Below, one piece after another: positions 1-9,139 of a stretch of 64,000 nucleotides of DNA. Made by a program: the position numbers and the translations under genes. How positions within the stretch are numbered: the stretch's first letter is position 1; each line of letters starts with the position of its first letter. This stretch comes from Pseudogemmobacter bohemicus. GTDB lineage: Bacteria > Pseudomonadota > Alphaproteobacteria > Rhodobacterales > Rhodobacteraceae. Below the pieces are notes generated by a model. It made no database searches, had not been told where the DNA came from, and saw only the letters and a program-made list of their open reading frames with translations. The stretch spans positions 825,434-889,433 of the forward strand of contig NZ_QNHG01000001.1 in assembly GCF_003290025.1 (NCBI RefSeq), read 5' to 3'.

Positions 1-51
1 GGGCTGAGGCCTGAAGTGCCCTGAGGTCTGACCGGCCCGGATCAGCCAGCG
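1..51. other. Window edge, no gene call
   Basis: Short stretch before the first terminator. It may be the tail or 3' UTR of a plus-strand gene lying outside the window, since the hairpin that follows has a T-run in the plus orientation. Too short to identify anything. Confidence 0.3.
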
Positions 52-85
52 AAAAAGGCGGGGGATTTCCCCCGCCTTTTCTTTC
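52..85 (+). terminator. Intrinsic terminator, probably bidirectional
   Basis: A perfect 8-bp GC stem (GGCGGGGG / CCCCCGCC, positions 57-64 and 69-76) with loop ATTT is flanked by five A on the left and TTTTCTTT on the right, so it can terminate transcripts from either side. In the plus direction it would end an off-window gene. Confidence 0.75.
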
Positions 86-104
86 ACCTGCGCGCCCGGG
101 GGAT

Positions 105-136
105 AAAAAAAGGCGGCCCGCGCGGGGGCCGCCTTT
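105..136 (-). terminator. Intrinsic terminator of tkt
   Basis: The stem GGCGGCCC / GGGCCGCC (112-119 with 126-133) lies 20 nt beyond the tkt stop codon. Read on the minus strand it is followed by seven T (positions 111-105), the classic Rho-independent arrangement. Confidence 0.8.
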
Positions 137-155
137 GATCACAGCGGATCGCCGC

Positions 156-2171
156 TCAGAGCAGCGCTTTGACTTTCGCCACGGTGGCCTCGGCGGTGAT
201 GCCGAATTCCTTGTAAAGGCGGTCATAGGGGGCCGAAGCGCCGAAAGACGACATGCCGACGAAATCGGCTTTGCTGTCGCGGCCGCGCTCGCCGATCAGC
301 CAGCGATCCCAGCCCTGACGCACGCCTGCCTCGATGCCGACGCGAACCGGACCGGCCGGCAGGACCTTCTTGCGCCAGGCTTCGTCCTGGGCGGCAAACA
401 GCTCCATCGAGGGCAGCGAGACGACGCGGGTGCCGATGCCCTCGGCCTGCAAGAGATCGCGGGCTTTCATTGCGATTTCCACCTCGGAGCCGGTTGCCAT
501 CAGGATCGCCTGACGCTTGCCCTCGGCTTCGGCCAGAATATAGCCGCCTTTGGCGGTCATATTCTGGTTCGTATGGGTCTTGCGCACCGCGACCAGGTTC
601 TGACGCGACAGCGCCATGACCGAAGGCGTGGTTTTCTGGGTGAACGCGATCTCCCAGGCTTCAGCCACCTCGGTCAGATCGGCGGGGCGGAACACCAGGG
701 TGTTCGGCGTCGCGCGGCTGATCGCCAGATGCTCGACCGGCTGGTGGGTCGGACCATCTTCGCCCAGGCCGATGGAATCGTGGGTCATCACATAGACAAC
801 AGGCAGGCCCATCAGTGCCGAAAGCCGCATCGCAGGGCGGGCATAATCGGTAAAGGCCATGAAGGTGCCCGAATAGGGCCTTACGCCGCCATGCAGTGCC
901 ATGCCGTTCATTGCCGAGGACATGCCGTGTTCCCGGATGCCCCAATACATGTACCGGCCCTTGCGGCTCTCGACATCAAACACGCCCAGATCGGCGGTTT
1001 TGGTGTTGTTCGAACCGGTCAGGTCTGCCGAGCCACCGAAAGTTTCGGTCAGGATCGGGTTGATGGCGTTCAGCACCTTTTCTGATGCCGAACGGGTCGC
1101 GAGTTTCGGCTGGTCGGCGGCGGCCTCTTTCTTCAGCGCACGGATGGCGCCTGCGAGTTTCGCCGGCACGTCGAGGGCGAAGCTGCGCTCGAAATCCGCG
1201 CGTTTGCCGGTCGGCAGCGCGGCGAGACGGGTTTCCCATTCGGCGCGGGCGGCTGCACCGGGCTTACCCAGCGATTCCCACCAGGATTTGATTTCGGCGG
1301 GCACCTCGAACGGGCCGGCGGTCCAGCCATAACCGGCTTTCGCGGCCTCAAGCTGCGCCTTGTCGGTCAGCGCGCCATGGCCTTTCGACGTGTCCTGGGC
1401 GGCATGGCCAAGCGCGATATGGGTCTTGCAGTCGATCAGCGCCGGGCGCGGGCTGGCCTTGGCCGCCGTGATCGCGCGGTCGATATCTTCCGGGTCATGG
1501 CCGTCGCAATGGAACACATCCCAGCCCGAAGCGGCGAAGCGCGCGCGCTGGTCGGTCACATCCGAGAGCGAGACCTTGCCGTCGATGGTGATGTCGTTGT
1601 TGTCCCACAGAACGATCAGGCGCGAGAGCTTCTGGCGGCCCGCGATGCCGATGGCTTCCTGGGAAACACCTTCCATCAGGCAGCCGTCGCCGGCGATGAC
1701 ATAGGTGTAATGGTCCTGGATCCTGGCGCCATATTTGGCACGCAGATGCTCTTCGGCCATGGCAAAGCCGACCGAATTGGCGATGCCCTGACCCAGCGGG
1801 CCGGTGGTGGTCTCAACGCCCGAGACATGGCCATATTCCGGGTGGCCGGCGGTGATGGCGCCCCATTGGCGGAAGTTTTTGATCTGATCCAGCGTCACAT
1901 CGCCGTAGCCGGTGAGGTAGAGCAGCGAATAGATCAGCATCGAGCCGTGGCCGGCCGAGAGGATGAACCGGTCACGGTCTGCCCAGCGGGGCGCTTTCGG
2001 GTCGAATTTCAGATGCTTCGAGAAGAGCACGGTGGCGACATCGGCCATGCCCATCGGCATCCCCGAATGGCCCGAATTCGCGGCCGCAACCGCGTCGAGC
2101 GTCAGCGTGCGGATGGCGGCGGCGCGCATCCAGTGATCAGGGTGGCGGGCGCGAAGGGTCGCAATATCCAC
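156..2171 (-). CDS. tkt: Transketolase
   Basis: Thiamine-diphosphate enzyme that moves two-carbon ketol units in the pentose phosphate and Calvin cycles; cytosolic. The 671-aa product has the normal length. Visible landmarks are the N-terminal substrate-loop region [10 protein letters not shown], the ThDP/metal motif GDGCLMEG followed by [10 protein letters not shown], the [12 protein letters not shown] segment carrying the catalytic glutamate, and the [13 protein letters not shown] histidine segment. I chose the GTG at 2171 (product begins [11 protein letters not shown]) because AGAGGA sits eight bases upstream; an ATG six codons further upstream lacks that support. It is monocistronic with its own terminator and diverges from the ZapA operon. 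Confidence 0.95.
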   Translation of the reverse strand: MDIATLRARHPDHWMRAAAIRTLTLDAVAAANSGHSGMPMGMADVATVLFSKHLKFDPKAPRWADRDRFILSAGHGSMLIYSLLYLTGYGDVTLDQIKNFRQWGAITAGHPEYGHVSGVETTTGPLGQGIANSVGFAMAEEHLRAKYGARIQDHYTYVIAGDGCLMEGVSQEAIGIAGRQKLSRLIVLWDNNDITIDGKVSLSDVTDQRARFAASGWDVFHCDGHDPEDIDRAITAAKASPRPALIDCKTHIALGHAAQDTSKGHGALTDKAQLEAAKAGYGWTAGPFEVPAEIKSWWESLGKPGAAARAEWETRLAALPTGKRADFERSFALDVPAKLAGAIRALKKEAAADQPKLATRSASEKVLNAINPILTETFGGSADLTGSNNTKTADLGVFDVESRKGRYMYWGIREHGMSSAMNGMALHGGVRPYSGTFMAFTDYARPAMRLSALMGLPVVYVMTHDSIGLGEDGPTHQPVEHLAISRATPNTLVFRPADLTEVAEAWEIAFTQKTTPSVMALSRQNLVAVRKTHTNQNMTAKGGYILAEAEGKRQAILMATGSEVEIAMKARDLLQAEGIGTRVVSLPSMELFAAQDEAWRKKVLPAGPVRVGIEAGVRQGWDRWLIGERGRDSKADFVGMSSFGASAPYDRLYKEFGITAEATVAKVKALL

Positions 2172-2394
2172 GGGGCAGATCCTCTGCAATGATAGCGGAA
2201 ACAGGAAGGGGCATAATGCTGCCCAGGCTCAAGATCAAGCGGCGAGGCAGCGCTATGGGCAAGCCCATGGCGCGAAAGGGGAAATAAGCCCGGCATCTGG
2301 CTGCCCAAAACGCGCAATTCTGTGGTCGGGGGGTTCCGTCTGCGATTCGTGCATTGTATCCTTGTTACAAGACCAAAAGCCGGTGAGGGCGGGT
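2172..2394. promoter_or_regulatory. Divergent intergenic region tkt / zapA locus
   Basis: About 220 bp between two divergently transcribed units, so promoters for both must lie here. On the minus strand a weak TTGATC-N17-TATGCC pair lies near 2215-2235. An AT-rich stretch with GATACAAT (minus) lies near 2355. No clear operator is visible. This is a location call and not a mapped promoter. Confidence 0.35.
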
Positions 2395-3036
2395 ATGCAG
2401 GAAATTGTCGAGTTCGAGCGCCGCATTTCTTCGGCGCTGCGGCGGATCGAAGCCGGGATAGTCACGATTGACGCGGCGCAGGCCGAGGGCGCTGCCCGGT
2501 TGGCCGAAGCCGGGCGCCTGACCGCTGCGGCGGAAGAGGGGCGCCGCCAGGCCGAGGCTGCGCGGGATGCCCAGGCGGCACGGGCCGCCGGCGCCGTTGA
2601 GGCGGCAGAGCGGGCCGGGCGCCAGGCCGCAGATGAGATCCGGGCGGCAAAGGCCGAGGCCAAAGCCGGGCTTGAGGCCCAGGGGGCACGCGAGGAACCC
2701 ACTCTCGTCCGGATGCGCGAACGTCTCGCCGAGGCGCGCGAGCGCGAGGCCGAGTTGCGCTCGGATTATGAGACGCAGATCGCGGCGCTTTCGGCCCAGC
2801 TGGATGTCCAGGGGCTGGAACTGGCGCGGATGCAGCGCAGCGCCGCCACCTTGCGCGAGGAATTGCGCCGCCTGACCGAGGCTTCAGCCGCCGGGCTGGT
2901 GGATGCGGCGGCGGTCAACCGCGCCATGCTGGCCGAGCTTGACGCTTTGCGGGCCAGCCGGCTGGCCGAGATGGCCGAGCTTGACGAGATTTCCGCCGCG
3001 CTGTCGGCCCAGATCGGGGAGGCGGAACATGCCTGA
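2395..3036 (+). CDS. Coiled-coil protein of the zapA locus
   Basis: A 213-aa soluble protein that is almost wholly helical and rich in Ala, Glu, Arg and Gln, with heptad-like runs (for example around residues 25-100 and 105-190); no signal peptide, membrane segment or enzymatic motif. The ATG at 2395 has a GAGGGCGGG purine stretch just upstream; a TTG start 11 codons earlier is possible. It overlaps zapA by 8 bp, so the two are probably translationally coupled. The context suggests a structural or scaffold role in cell division, but this is inference. I do not recognise a named family. Confidence 0.75.
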   Translation: MQEIVEFERRISSALRRIEAGIVTIDAAQAEGAARLAEAGRLTAAAEEGRRQAEAARDAQAARAAGAVEAAERAGRQAADEIRAAKAEAKAGLEAQGAREEPTLVRMRERLAEAREREAELRSDYETQIAALSAQLDVQGLELARMQRSAATLREELRRLTEASAAGLVDAAAVNRAMLAELDALRASRLAEMAELDEISAALSAQIGEAEHA

Positions 3037-3625
3037 TATCGAGGTGATGATCGGGGGGCGGAACTTCCTCGTCTCCTGCCAGCCGGGAGAAGAGCATTTC
3101 CTGCGCTCGGCGGCGGCGCAGCTGGATGTCGAGGCGCAGCCGCTGATCGCCACGATGGGGCGGCTGCCAGAGGCCAAGATGCTGCTGATGGCGGGGCTGA
3201 TGCTGGCCGACCGGACGGCGGCGCAGGAAGACGAGATGCGCGCTTTGCGGGCCAGGCTCTCTGAGCTGGAGGACCGGCCCGAACCGGAGGCGAAGCGGAT
3301 CGAGGTCCCCGTGATCCCGCCGCAGGTGCCGCAGACATTCGCGGAACTCGCCGCACGGATCGAGGCGATGGCGGAACGGATCGACGAGAAGGTGGCTGCG
3401 ATGCAGCGCGATGCCGGTGCGGGCCTTGCAGAGGCGAAGGCGGTCGGGGAAACTGGCCCTGGCATGGGGAAGGCAGCGGTCGGGCCGGCTTTCGGGTTCG
3501 GGGATGGTCGTGACGGGGACGCCGAAGCGGATCCGGTAACCCAACCTGATGCGGATCCCGGGGAGGTCACGCCAGGCGATCCGCCGCAAAAGGGGGATGG
3601 CGATCCTGTGGAGACGGAGAAATGA
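3029..3625 (+). CDS. zapA: Cell division protein ZapA
   Basis: ZapA binds FtsZ and bundles protofilaments at the division ring. The N-terminal ~100 residues match the family: a beta-rich start (MPDIEVMIGGRNFLVSC), then the helix EEHFLRSAAAQLD and a long helix through MLLMAGLMLADR. The 198-aa product is about twice the usual length because of a C-terminal extension: a further helix (residues ~105-140), then a Gly/Asp/Pro-rich, probably disordered tail. The ATG at 3029 has GGGGAGG upstream. It overlaps the coiled-coil gene by 8 bp and the downstream gene by ATGA. Confidence 0.85.
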   Translation: MPDIEVMIGGRNFLVSCQPGEEHFLRSAAAQLDVEAQPLIATMGRLPEAKMLLMAGLMLADRTAAQEDEMRALRARLSELEDRPEPEAKRIEVPVIPPQVPQTFAELAARIEAMAERIDEKVAAMQRDAGAGLAEAKAVGETGPGMGKAAVGPAFGFGDGRDGDAEADPVTQPDADPGEVTPGDPPQKGDGDPVETEK

Positions 3626-3963
3626 CCATCCGATCAACAGTGGCGGCAATGCTGGCCTTTGGCCTGTCCGCAGGTGCGGCTCTGTCACAGGACAGCAACT
3701 ATCAGACAACGCGCTATCTCTGTGAGCGCGGGGTGGAAGTGCCGGTGACTTATATCAACGCAGCGGATTTGTCGCTCGCGGTGCTGAATGTCGAAGGCAC
3801 TCAGATCACACTGGAAATCGAACAATCGGCTTCGGGCGCCCGCTATGGCTGGCCGTCCGACGGGGCGCATTACATCTGGTGGACCAAGGGCGAGACAGCC
3901 TTCCTGATGTGGTCGGAAGGCGGCGAGGAAAAGGTCATCCTCGATGGCTGCGCCCGGCAATAA
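3622..3963 (+). CDS. MliC-family secreted lysozyme-inhibitor-like protein
   Basis: A 113-aa exported protein. A signal peptide (residues 1-22, cleavage near ALS-Q) precedes a single MliC-type domain: RYLCERGVEVPVTY with the first conserved Cys, the YIWWTKGETAFL strand pair, and a second Cys near the C-terminus (DGCARQ). MliC/PliC proteins inhibit C-type lysozyme in the periplasm. The mature N-terminus has no lipobox cysteine, so it should be soluble (PliC-like). It overlaps zapA by four bases (ATGA) and ends the operon. Confidence 0.8.
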   Translation: MTIRSTVAAMLAFGLSAGAALSQDSNYQTTRYLCERGVEVPVTYINAADLSLAVLNVEGTQITLEIEQSASGARYGWPSDGAHYIWWTKGETAFLMWSEGGEEKVILDGCARQ

Positions 3964-3964
3964 G

Positions 3965-4048
3965 AAAAACGCCCGGAGCCTTGCCCGGGCGTTTGCAAAA
4001 AGCCGAAATCTTTGAAGATTTCGTCCCGGTTCCTTAGGAAGGAACCGG
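3965..4048. terminator. Triple hairpin between convergent genes
   Basis: Three inverted repeats separate the MliC-like gene and grxD. First is CGCCCGG / CCGGGCG (3970-3976, 3985-3991) followed by a short T-run. The second is GAAATCT / AGATTTC (4005-4011, 4016-4022). The third is a 10-bp stem CCGGTTCCTT / AAGGAACCGG (4026-4035, 4039-4048). The last two form a tandem double hairpin with a sister copy at 62911-62954, also between convergent genes, so a bidirectional terminator role is likely. Confidence 0.65.
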
Positions 4049-4070
4049 CGCCTGTGGTGGCCGGTCGCCT

Positions 4071-4430
4071 TCAGACATTGGCTTCGCGGATCTTGTCGGC
4101 GGCTTCCTTGTTATAGCTGACGCCCACTTTCTCGAACAAAGCATCCAGCTCGCCCGACAGCGTCATCTCGGTCACGATATCGCAACCGCCGACGAATTCG
4201 CCTTTGACGTAAAGCTGCGGGATGGTCGGCCAGTCAGAGAAGTCCTTGATCCCCTGACGGGTTTCCGCATCGGCCAGCACGTTCACATCGGTATAATCGA
4301 CGCCCATGTAATTCAGCACCCCGGCCACGCGGCTGGAGAACCCGCATTGCGGCATGGTCTTGGTGCCTTTCATAAACAGCACCACATCGTTTTTCTCAAC
4401 GGTTTCGCGGATCTGATCCTGCGCGCTCAT
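4071..4430 (-). CDS. grxD: Monothiol glutaredoxin Grx4/GrxD family
   Basis: Class II glutaredoxin that coordinates a [2Fe-2S] cluster with glutathione and a BolA partner, acting in cluster trafficking and iron sensing. The 119-aa protein has the CGFS active site at residues 29-32, the cis-proline segment WPTIPQLYV and the GGCDI glutathione-binding motif, all as in the family. It is the last gene of the purL–GNAT–GNAT–bolA–membrane protein–grxD run and overlaps the gene before it by ATGA. The bolA gene two positions upstream supports a BolA–Grx4 pair. Confidence 0.95.
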   Translation of the reverse strand: MSAQDQIRETVEKNDVVLFMKGTKTMPQCGFSSRVAGVLNYMGVDYTDVNVLADAETRQGIKDFSDWPTIPQLYVKGEFVGGCDIVTEMTLSGELDALFEKVGVSYNKEAADKIREANV

Positions 4431-4753
4431 CTTTCGTTTCCTTGCTTGGGGCCAAAGGCGTCGTGATAGCGCCTGGCATAGGTCTCATCATCTTTCGGAG
4501 CCAGTACGGAGGCGAAAATCCCGCACCCCGGCCCCTGCAATTCCTGTGGCACTTCGCCTCTCGGGGCATTCCGGCTCATTGCCAGAATGAAGCCGTCAAG
4601 ATCGCTCGCCTCCATCCCCGGCTCGCGCCGGATGCCGTAACGCCCCGAAAGGAGTTCGTCGCGCCCCATCCGCCGTGCCGCCAGCCGATGGTTCAGCGAG
4701 GCCATAAAGCCGATCAGCGCCACGAGGCCAAAGAGGATGGGCCAGGCTTCCAC
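4427..4753 (-). CDS. Small membrane-anchored protein between bolA and grxD
   Basis: A 108-aa protein with one N-terminal membrane segment (residues ~5-19, [15 protein letters not shown]), a basic stretch ([11 protein letters not shown]) that predicts a cytoplasmic C-terminal part, and a charged soluble domain. I do not recognise a family. It lies four bases from bolA and overlaps grxD by four bases, so it is cotranscribed with both. A role near the BolA–Grx4 iron–sulfur pair is only suggested by position. Confidence 0.7.
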   Translation of the reverse strand: MEAWPILFGLVALIGFMASLNHRLAARRMGRDELLSGRYGIRREPGMEASDLDGFILAMSRNAPRGEVPQELQGPGCGIFASVLAPKDDETYARRYHDAFGPKQGNER

Positions 4754-4757
4754 CCGC

Positions 4758-5000
4758 TTATTCCGGCGCCTTGGTGGTCAGCGCCAGCGCGTGCAATTCG
4801 CCATGCGCCCCGTCCATCTTGCCCTTGAGGCTGGCATAGACCGCGCGCTGCTGCTGCACCCGGTTCATGTCGCGAAAGCTTTCGTCGATCACTTCGGCCG
4901 CCCAGTGATTGCCGTCACCGGCGAGGTCGGTGATGGTGATTTTAGCCTCGGGGAAGGTCTCCCGGATCAGGGCTTCAATATCCTTGCCTTCCATTGGCAT
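4758..5000 (-). CDS. bolA: BolA family protein
   Basis: An 80-aa single-domain BolA protein, a partner of CGFS glutaredoxins in [2Fe-2S] handling. It has the family pattern: helix IEALIRETFPEAKITITDL, the GDGNHWAAEVIDESF strand segment, the helix NRVQQQRAVYASL, and the C-terminal GELHALAL with the conserved histidine that ligates the cluster in Grx–BolA heterodimers. Length is normal for the short BolA2/YrbA-like type. It is separated by only four bases from the membrane-protein gene. Confidence 0.92.
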   Translation of the reverse strand: MPMEGKDIEALIRETFPEAKITITDLAGDGNHWAAEVIDESFRDMNRVQQQRAVYASLKGKMDGAHGELHALALTTKAPE

Positions 5001-5067
5001 CGGGCTGCTCCTTGCTCATTCCCTGAAAGATGTAAGCTCTGGCCGCAGGGGCTGCAAGGGAGATGGC

Positions 5068-5583
5068 TCAGCCCTGATCCTGCCATTCGTCCCGCATCAG
5101 GCCGAAAAGATGCAGATCGACATTGCGGCCAGTTCCCGGGTGCCCAATTCCCGGGTGTCCGGTATCGGGGCGGAACCAGTGGCCGCGCTGCACGCCCTCA
5201 CGCCGGAAGCCAAGCTTTTCGTAAAGTGCCATGGCGCGCGGGTTCTCGCCCGAGGCATCCAGCCAGAGCCGTTGCGCCTCCAGCGCCTGGAAGCCGTAGC
5301 GGATCAGCTGGCCGACAAAGGCGCGGCCTCTGCCGCCGCCGGTCAGCGCAAGCGCGAGGCGGCGCAGTTCCACCCGGCGCGAGGGATCGCCGATCTCGCA
5401 AAACAGCGCGTAGCCGATGGCGACGCCATTCTCTTGCGCGATCAGCAACCGGGATTCGGGCGAGGCAAGATAGGCCGCAAGGGCTGCGTCATCCTCATCG
5501 GTGATGAAGGCGCGGTTTTCCGGGCGCTGCGCCAGCGCGCGGATGAAGGGGAAATCGGCTGCAACGGCAGGTCTCAGATCCAT
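5068..5583 (-). CDS. GNAT N-acetyltransferase
   Basis: A 171-aa GNAT-fold acyl-CoA-dependent acetyltransferase. The beta4/alpha3 core is visible as VELRRLALALTGGGRGRAFVGQLI (acetyl-CoA pyrophosphate loop) and the C-terminal part as NPRAMALYEKLGFRREG, typical of Rim/small-molecule acetyltransferases. A short direct repeat, GHPG-I-GHPG-T-G, lies near residue 143. Its ATG is one base after the stop of the preceding gene. The substrate cannot be read from sequence. Confidence 0.8.
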   Translation of the reverse strand: MDLRPAVAADFPFIRALAQRPENRAFITDEDDAALAAYLASPESRLLIAQENGVAIGYALFCEIGDPSRRVELRRLALALTGGGRGRAFVGQLIRYGFQALEAQRLWLDASGENPRAMALYEKLGFRREGVQRGHWFRPDTGHPGIGHPGTGRNVDLHLFGLMRDEWQDQG

Positions 5584-5584
5584 A

Positions 5585-6043
5585 TCAGCCCCTCAGGCTT
5601 TGCCATTCCGGCGCCAGCATCGCGAAAGCATGGCAATCAACCCAGATGCCGCCCCGTTTCCAGCATTGCCGCATATTGCCCTCGAAGGTGAAGCCAGCGC
5701 GGGTCATCGCCTTCATTCCGGCCTCATTGTCGAAAACCACGTCGCACATCAGCCGATGGGCGCCCAGCTCATCAAAGACCACCGCCAGCATCTCGCGGAT
5801 CAGCTTTTGCCCCTGGCCGGGGCGCGTCACCGCGAGATTGTCGAGATACCAGACCTCGTCGTAAAGCATATGCAGCGTGGTGAAACCGGCAAAACCCTGA
5901 TCCTCGCGGATCAGGATCACACAATCATCCGCCTCCAGCATTTCGCGCAGCTGACCGGCGCCTTTGTCCATCAACGCGCTCGGATGGGCCTTGATCAGCA
6001 GGTCCACCCGGGCAAGGTCATCAACTGTCGCGCGCCGGATCAA
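5585..6043 (-). CDS. GNAT N-acetyltransferase
   Basis: A 152-aa GNAT protein: [22 protein letters not shown] gives the acetyl-CoA binding turn, and the C-terminal half ([17 protein letters not shown]-like pattern) is the usual helix–strand end. It overlaps the purL stop by four bases (ATGA) and is followed after one base by the second GNAT gene; the two are only distantly alike, so this is not a recent duplication. Substrate unknown. Confidence 0.8.
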   Translation of the reverse strand: MIRRATVDDLARVDLLIKAHPSALMDKGAGQLREMLEADDCVILIREDQGFAGFTTLHMLYDEVWYLDNLAVTRPGQGQKLIREMLAVVFDELGAHRLMCDVVFDNEAGMKAMTRAGFTFEGNMRQCWKRGGIWVDCHAFAMLAPEWQSLRG

Positions 6044-8214
6044 AGGCCCACGGCAGTGGCGAAGGCGCTGCGGTAAAGCACCGAAAGATCAGTGAGCGAA
6101 GCGCTGTCCTGGCCAAAACTCACCTTGTCGCCGCCAAATGTGCCGATGCGGGTGACAGCGACGCCGGCGGTGATCGCGTTTGCCTCGATCTCGGCCGCCG
6201 CGCTTTCGCGCACCGCGAGCAGATAGCGCGCCTGGTCTTCGCCAAACAGCGCGCCGGTTTCGGACGGGATCAGGGTGATGCCGGTGCCGGCGCCCTCTGC
6301 CATCTCAAAGGCCGCCAGCGCGAGGCCGCCATCGCTGAGATCCGATGCCGCAACGATATTGCGGCGCTGCGCGCGCACGAAATCGCCGTTTTTCTTTTCA
6401 GCGACCAGATCGACCGGCGGCGCGTCGCCGCGCTCGTCGCCAAAGGCTTCGGCCAGCAGCGCCGACTGGCCGAGATGGCCAAAGCTCTCGCCGACCAGCA
6501 GCGCGACATCGCCGGCCTCGGGTGTGCCATTGATCAGATCATCCAGCGAGGCAAGGATCCCCACGGCGCCGATGGTGGGGGTCGGCAGAATGCCGGTGCC
6601 ATCGGTCTCGTTGTAGAGCGACACGTTCCCCGAGACGATCGGCATATCCAGCGCCGAAACCGCCTCGCCGATGCCTTTGATCGCGCCGACGAATTGCCCC
6701 ATGATTTCAGGCTTTTCAGGGTTGCCGAAGTTCATATTGTCGGTGGTCGCCAGCGGCAGGGCGCCCATGGCGGTGAGGTTTCGGTAAGCCTCGGCCACCG
6801 CCTGTTTTCCGCCCTCGAAAGGGTTGGCCTTGACGTAGCGCGGCGTCACATCCGAAGTGAAAGCCAGCGCCTTGTCGCTGCCATGGACGCGCACGACGCC
6901 CGCAGGCAAGCCCGGGGTCACCACGGTATCGGCGCCGACCTGGCTGTCATATTGCTCATAGACCCAGCCCTTATGGGCGTATGAGGGCGAGGAGATCAGC
7001 ACTTTCAAACCCTGGATCGCGCCGATCTGCGGCACGTTGTGCAGGGGTTCCGCCTTCGGCGTCTCGACCCAGGGGCGGTTATATTCCGGCGCGCTCGACG
7101 AGAGTTTCGAGAGCTGGATATCCGCCTTCACCTCATTGCCGTGCAGAATGAGAAAACGGTCTTCCGGGATGGTCTCGCCGACGATGGCGAAATCGAGGTC
7201 CCATTTCACAAAGATCGCCCGCGCCACATCTTCCAGCTCGGGATTGAGGACCATGAGCATGCGTTCCTGAGACTCGCTCAGCATCATCTCATAGGCGGTC
7301 ATATTGGTTTCGCGCTGCGGCACCTGGTCAAGCTGCAGCTTGATGCCCAGACCACCTTTGTCGCCCATTTCGACCGCCGAGCAGGTCAGACCCGCCGCGC
7401 CCATATCCTGGATCGAGATCACCGCGCCGGTCTGCATGAGTTCCAGGCAGGCCTCCAGCAGGCGTTTCTCGGTGAAGGGGTCGCCGACCTGGACGGTGGG
7501 GCGTTTTTCCTCGATGGTGTCGTCGAATTCCGCGGACGCCATGGTCGCGCCGCCAACGCCGTCACGGCCGGTCTTTGCGCCGAGGTACACCACCGGCATG
7601 CCCACGCCCGAGGCGGCCGAGTAAAAGATCTTGTCGGTGTCGGCGAGGCCCGCCGCGAAAGCGTTCACAAGGCAGTTGCCGTTATAGGATTTGTGGAAGC
7701 GCACTTCGCCGCCCACCGTCGGCACGCCGAACGCATTGCCGTAGGAGCCGACGCCCTCAACCACGCCCTTCACCAGATGTGCGGTCTTGGGATGCGACGG
7801 CAGACCGAAGGAGAGTGCATTCATCGCCGCAATCGGGCGCGCGCCCATGGTGAAGACGTCGCGCAGAATGCCCCCCACGCCGGTCGCGGCACCCTGATGC
7901 GGCTCGATATAAGAGGGGTGGTTATGGCTTTCCATCTTGAAGATGACCGCCTGGCCATCGCCGATATCGACCACACCCGCATTCTCGCCCGGGCCGCAGA
8001 TCACCTGCGGGCCGGTCGTCGGCAGGGTGCGCAGCCAGACCTTGGACGACTTATAAGAGCAATGCTCGTTCCACATCGCCGAAAAGATGCCGAGTTCGGT
8101 GAAGGAGGGCTCGCGGCCGAGGATCTCCAGCAGGCGCGCATATTCGTCGGGTTTGATCCCGTGCGAGGCGATGAGCTCCGGGGTGATGGCGGGTTCGCGT
8201 GCGGCAACGGTCAT
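6040..8214 (-). CDS. purL: Phosphoribosylformylglycinamidine synthase subunit PurL
   Basis: Fourth step of purine synthesis: ATP-dependent conversion of FGAR to FGAM together with PurS and PurQ. The 724-aa length identifies the small PurL type, which needs separate PurS/PurQ (not in this window). Landmarks: [11 protein letters not shown] near the N-terminus, [21 protein letters not shown], the [13 protein letters not shown] segment, and [15 protein letters not shown] use the ATG at 8214 (MTVAAREPA) because GGAGG precedes it by six bases; the reading frame extends 46 codons further without family similarity. It heads the operon that ends with grxD. Confidence 0.96.
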   Translation of the reverse strand: MTVAAREPAITPELIASHGIKPDEYARLLEILGREPSFTELGIFSAMWNEHCSYKSSKVWLRTLPTTGPQVICGPGENAGVVDIGDGQAVIFKMESHNHPSYIEPHQGAATGVGGILRDVFTMGARPIAAMNALSFGLPSHPKTAHLVKGVVEGVGSYGNAFGVPTVGGEVRFHKSYNGNCLVNAFAAGLADTDKIFYSAASGVGMPVVYLGAKTGRDGVGGATMASAEFDDTIEEKRPTVQVGDPFTEKRLLEACLELMQTGAVISIQDMGAAGLTCSAVEMGDKGGLGIKLQLDQVPQRETNMTAYEMMLSESQERMLMVLNPELEDVARAIFVKWDLDFAIVGETIPEDRFLILHGNEVKADIQLSKLSSSAPEYNRPWVETPKAEPLHNVPQIGAIQGLKVLISSPSYAHKGWVYEQYDSQVGADTVVTPGLPAGVVRVHGSDKALAFTSDVTPRYVKANPFEGGKQAVAEAYRNLTAMGALPLATTDNMNFGNPEKPEIMGQFVGAIKGIGEAVSALDMPIVSGNVSLYNETDGTGILPTPTIGAVGILASLDDLINGTPEAGDVALLVGESFGHLGQSALLAEAFGDERGDAPPVDLVAEKKNGDFVRAQRRNIVAASDLSDGGLALAAFEMAEGAGTGITLIPSETGALFGEDQARYLLAVRESAAAEIEANAITAGVAVTRIGTFGGDKVSFGQDSASLTDLSVLYRSAFATAVGL

Positions 8215-8405
8215 GTCTGGCCTCCGGGTCGGCAGCTCTGGGCGGCGCCAGGTCTGCGGCAATGCGGGAAATCTGCGCGCGTCATATTGCATGCGGTGCG
8301 AATGGGGAAGGGCTCTGCCCGCGTGGCGGCAGGATAAAGCGGCGATGCCCACCGGCAGCGGCGGGCGAATCCCTCACGCCGAAAGTGGCGGGCGGTTAGC
8401 ACAGA
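8215..8405 (-). promoter_or_regulatory. purL leader region
   Basis: About 190 bp between the purL start codon and the upstream terminator hairpin. The promoter of the purL operon must lie here or further upstream. I see the purL ribosome binding site (GGAGG near 8222) but no riboswitch fold that I recognise. Confidence 0.4.
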
Positions 8406-8407
8406 AC

Positions 8408-8490
8408 AAAAAAAAGGCCGAGCAAAGCTCGGCCCAAGTCCAACAGGGAGGTATGAGAGCGATCAGGTTGCCCCGATCAGCATCTCATAG
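8408..8490 (-). ncRNA. Candidate small RNA upstream of purL
   Basis: On the minus strand a compact ~80-nt unit can be drawn. A TTGCAT-N17-TAAATC promoter-like pair precedes it. It opens with a hairpin closed by TGAGA/TCTCA and GATC/GATC (about 8456-8489), then has an unpaired region containing ACCTCCCTG, complementary to Shine–Dalgarno sequences, and ends at the intrinsic terminator at 8409-8434. No start codon with a ribosome binding site is seen inside. The alternative is simply the 3' UTR and terminator of the secreted-protein gene upstream, or a terminator in the purL leader. Confidence 0.4.
8409..8434 (-). terminator. Intrinsic terminator upstream of purL
   Basis: A perfect 8-bp stem GGCCGAGC / GCTCGGCC with loop TTT on the minus strand (8416-8434), followed by seven to nine T. 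It is a strong minus-strand terminator, lying 200 nt after the stop of the secreted-protein gene and 195 nt before purL. Confidence 0.85.
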
Positions 8491-8634
8491 CCCGATTTAT
8501 GGGCTGTTTGCGAATTATGCAAGTGCAGCAATGTCGCAGGTCGGTCAATGCCGCCATGCGCTATGTGCATGGCTTTGCGCCGGCCATGTTTGCGATAACG
8601 CTGCAATGCAGTTTCAACAGGCGCTTTTGCCGGA

Positions 8635-9138
8635 TCAGGGCGGCGGCCCAAGGGGCGCGACGCCCGCCGCTTTGGCTTCGGCCAGGCATCGGCTGAGTTG
8701 GGCGGCGAAGGCTTCTTTTCCCCGGTAGCGCCGGGAATATAACTGGTCTGCGGGCGACACCCCACCATAAATGCGGGCGGCGCACTGATCGATATGGCGC
8801 AGGAAGTCTGTATTGCAGCCGGCCAGCACGAGGCCGCGCCATTCGCCTCGTTCCTGCGGAATCGTTCTGCCAAAGGGCGACAGAGCCTCGTCGACCGTCA
8901 TTTGTAGCGGGTTCCCCCACAGTCCGATGACGAGACGCAGGATTCCATTGCGGCACATGTCGGCCGCTGTGACCGGCGGTGCGAGCAGATCCTCAAAGCC
9001 ACTATAGAGGGAGCTAAGGTCGTAATGGGCGCCGGTGATCACGGCTTCGGCCCGGACCGGAGCGGCGAGCAGACTGCAAAGCGTCAGCATTCCTGCCCAT
9101 ACAAGCGCGCCAGAACCGCGACGCCGGCGCCCCCACAT
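8635..9138 (-). CDS. Secreted protein of unknown function
   Basis: A 167-aa protein with a signal peptide (basic start MWGRRRRGS, hydrophobic core to residue ~29, cleavage likely at VRA-E). The mature part has four cysteines (in DMCRNG, AGCNTD, DQCAAR and SRCLAE), suggesting two disulfides in the periplasm, and a Pro-rich end. No family is recognised. Its ATG is one base after the stop of the LysR-type gene (TGAgATG), so the two form one minus-strand transcription unit. Confidence 0.7.
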   Translation of the reverse strand: MWGRRRRGSGALVWAGMLTLCSLLAAPVRAEAVITGAHYDLSSLYSGFEDLLAPPVTAADMCRNGILRLVIGLWGNPLQMTVDEALSPFGRTIPQERGEWRGLVLAGCNTDFLRHIDQCAARIYGGVSPADQLYSRRYRGKEAFAAQLSRCLAEAKAAGVAPLGPPP

Positions 9139-9139
9139 C

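Noticed and set aside
8214-8634. Protein-coding frame on the plus strand between purL and the secreted-protein gene (starting near 8453)
   Set aside because: It has a GGGAGG before an ATG, but the product is unlike a protein and the region is better explained by a minus-strand terminator or sRNA.
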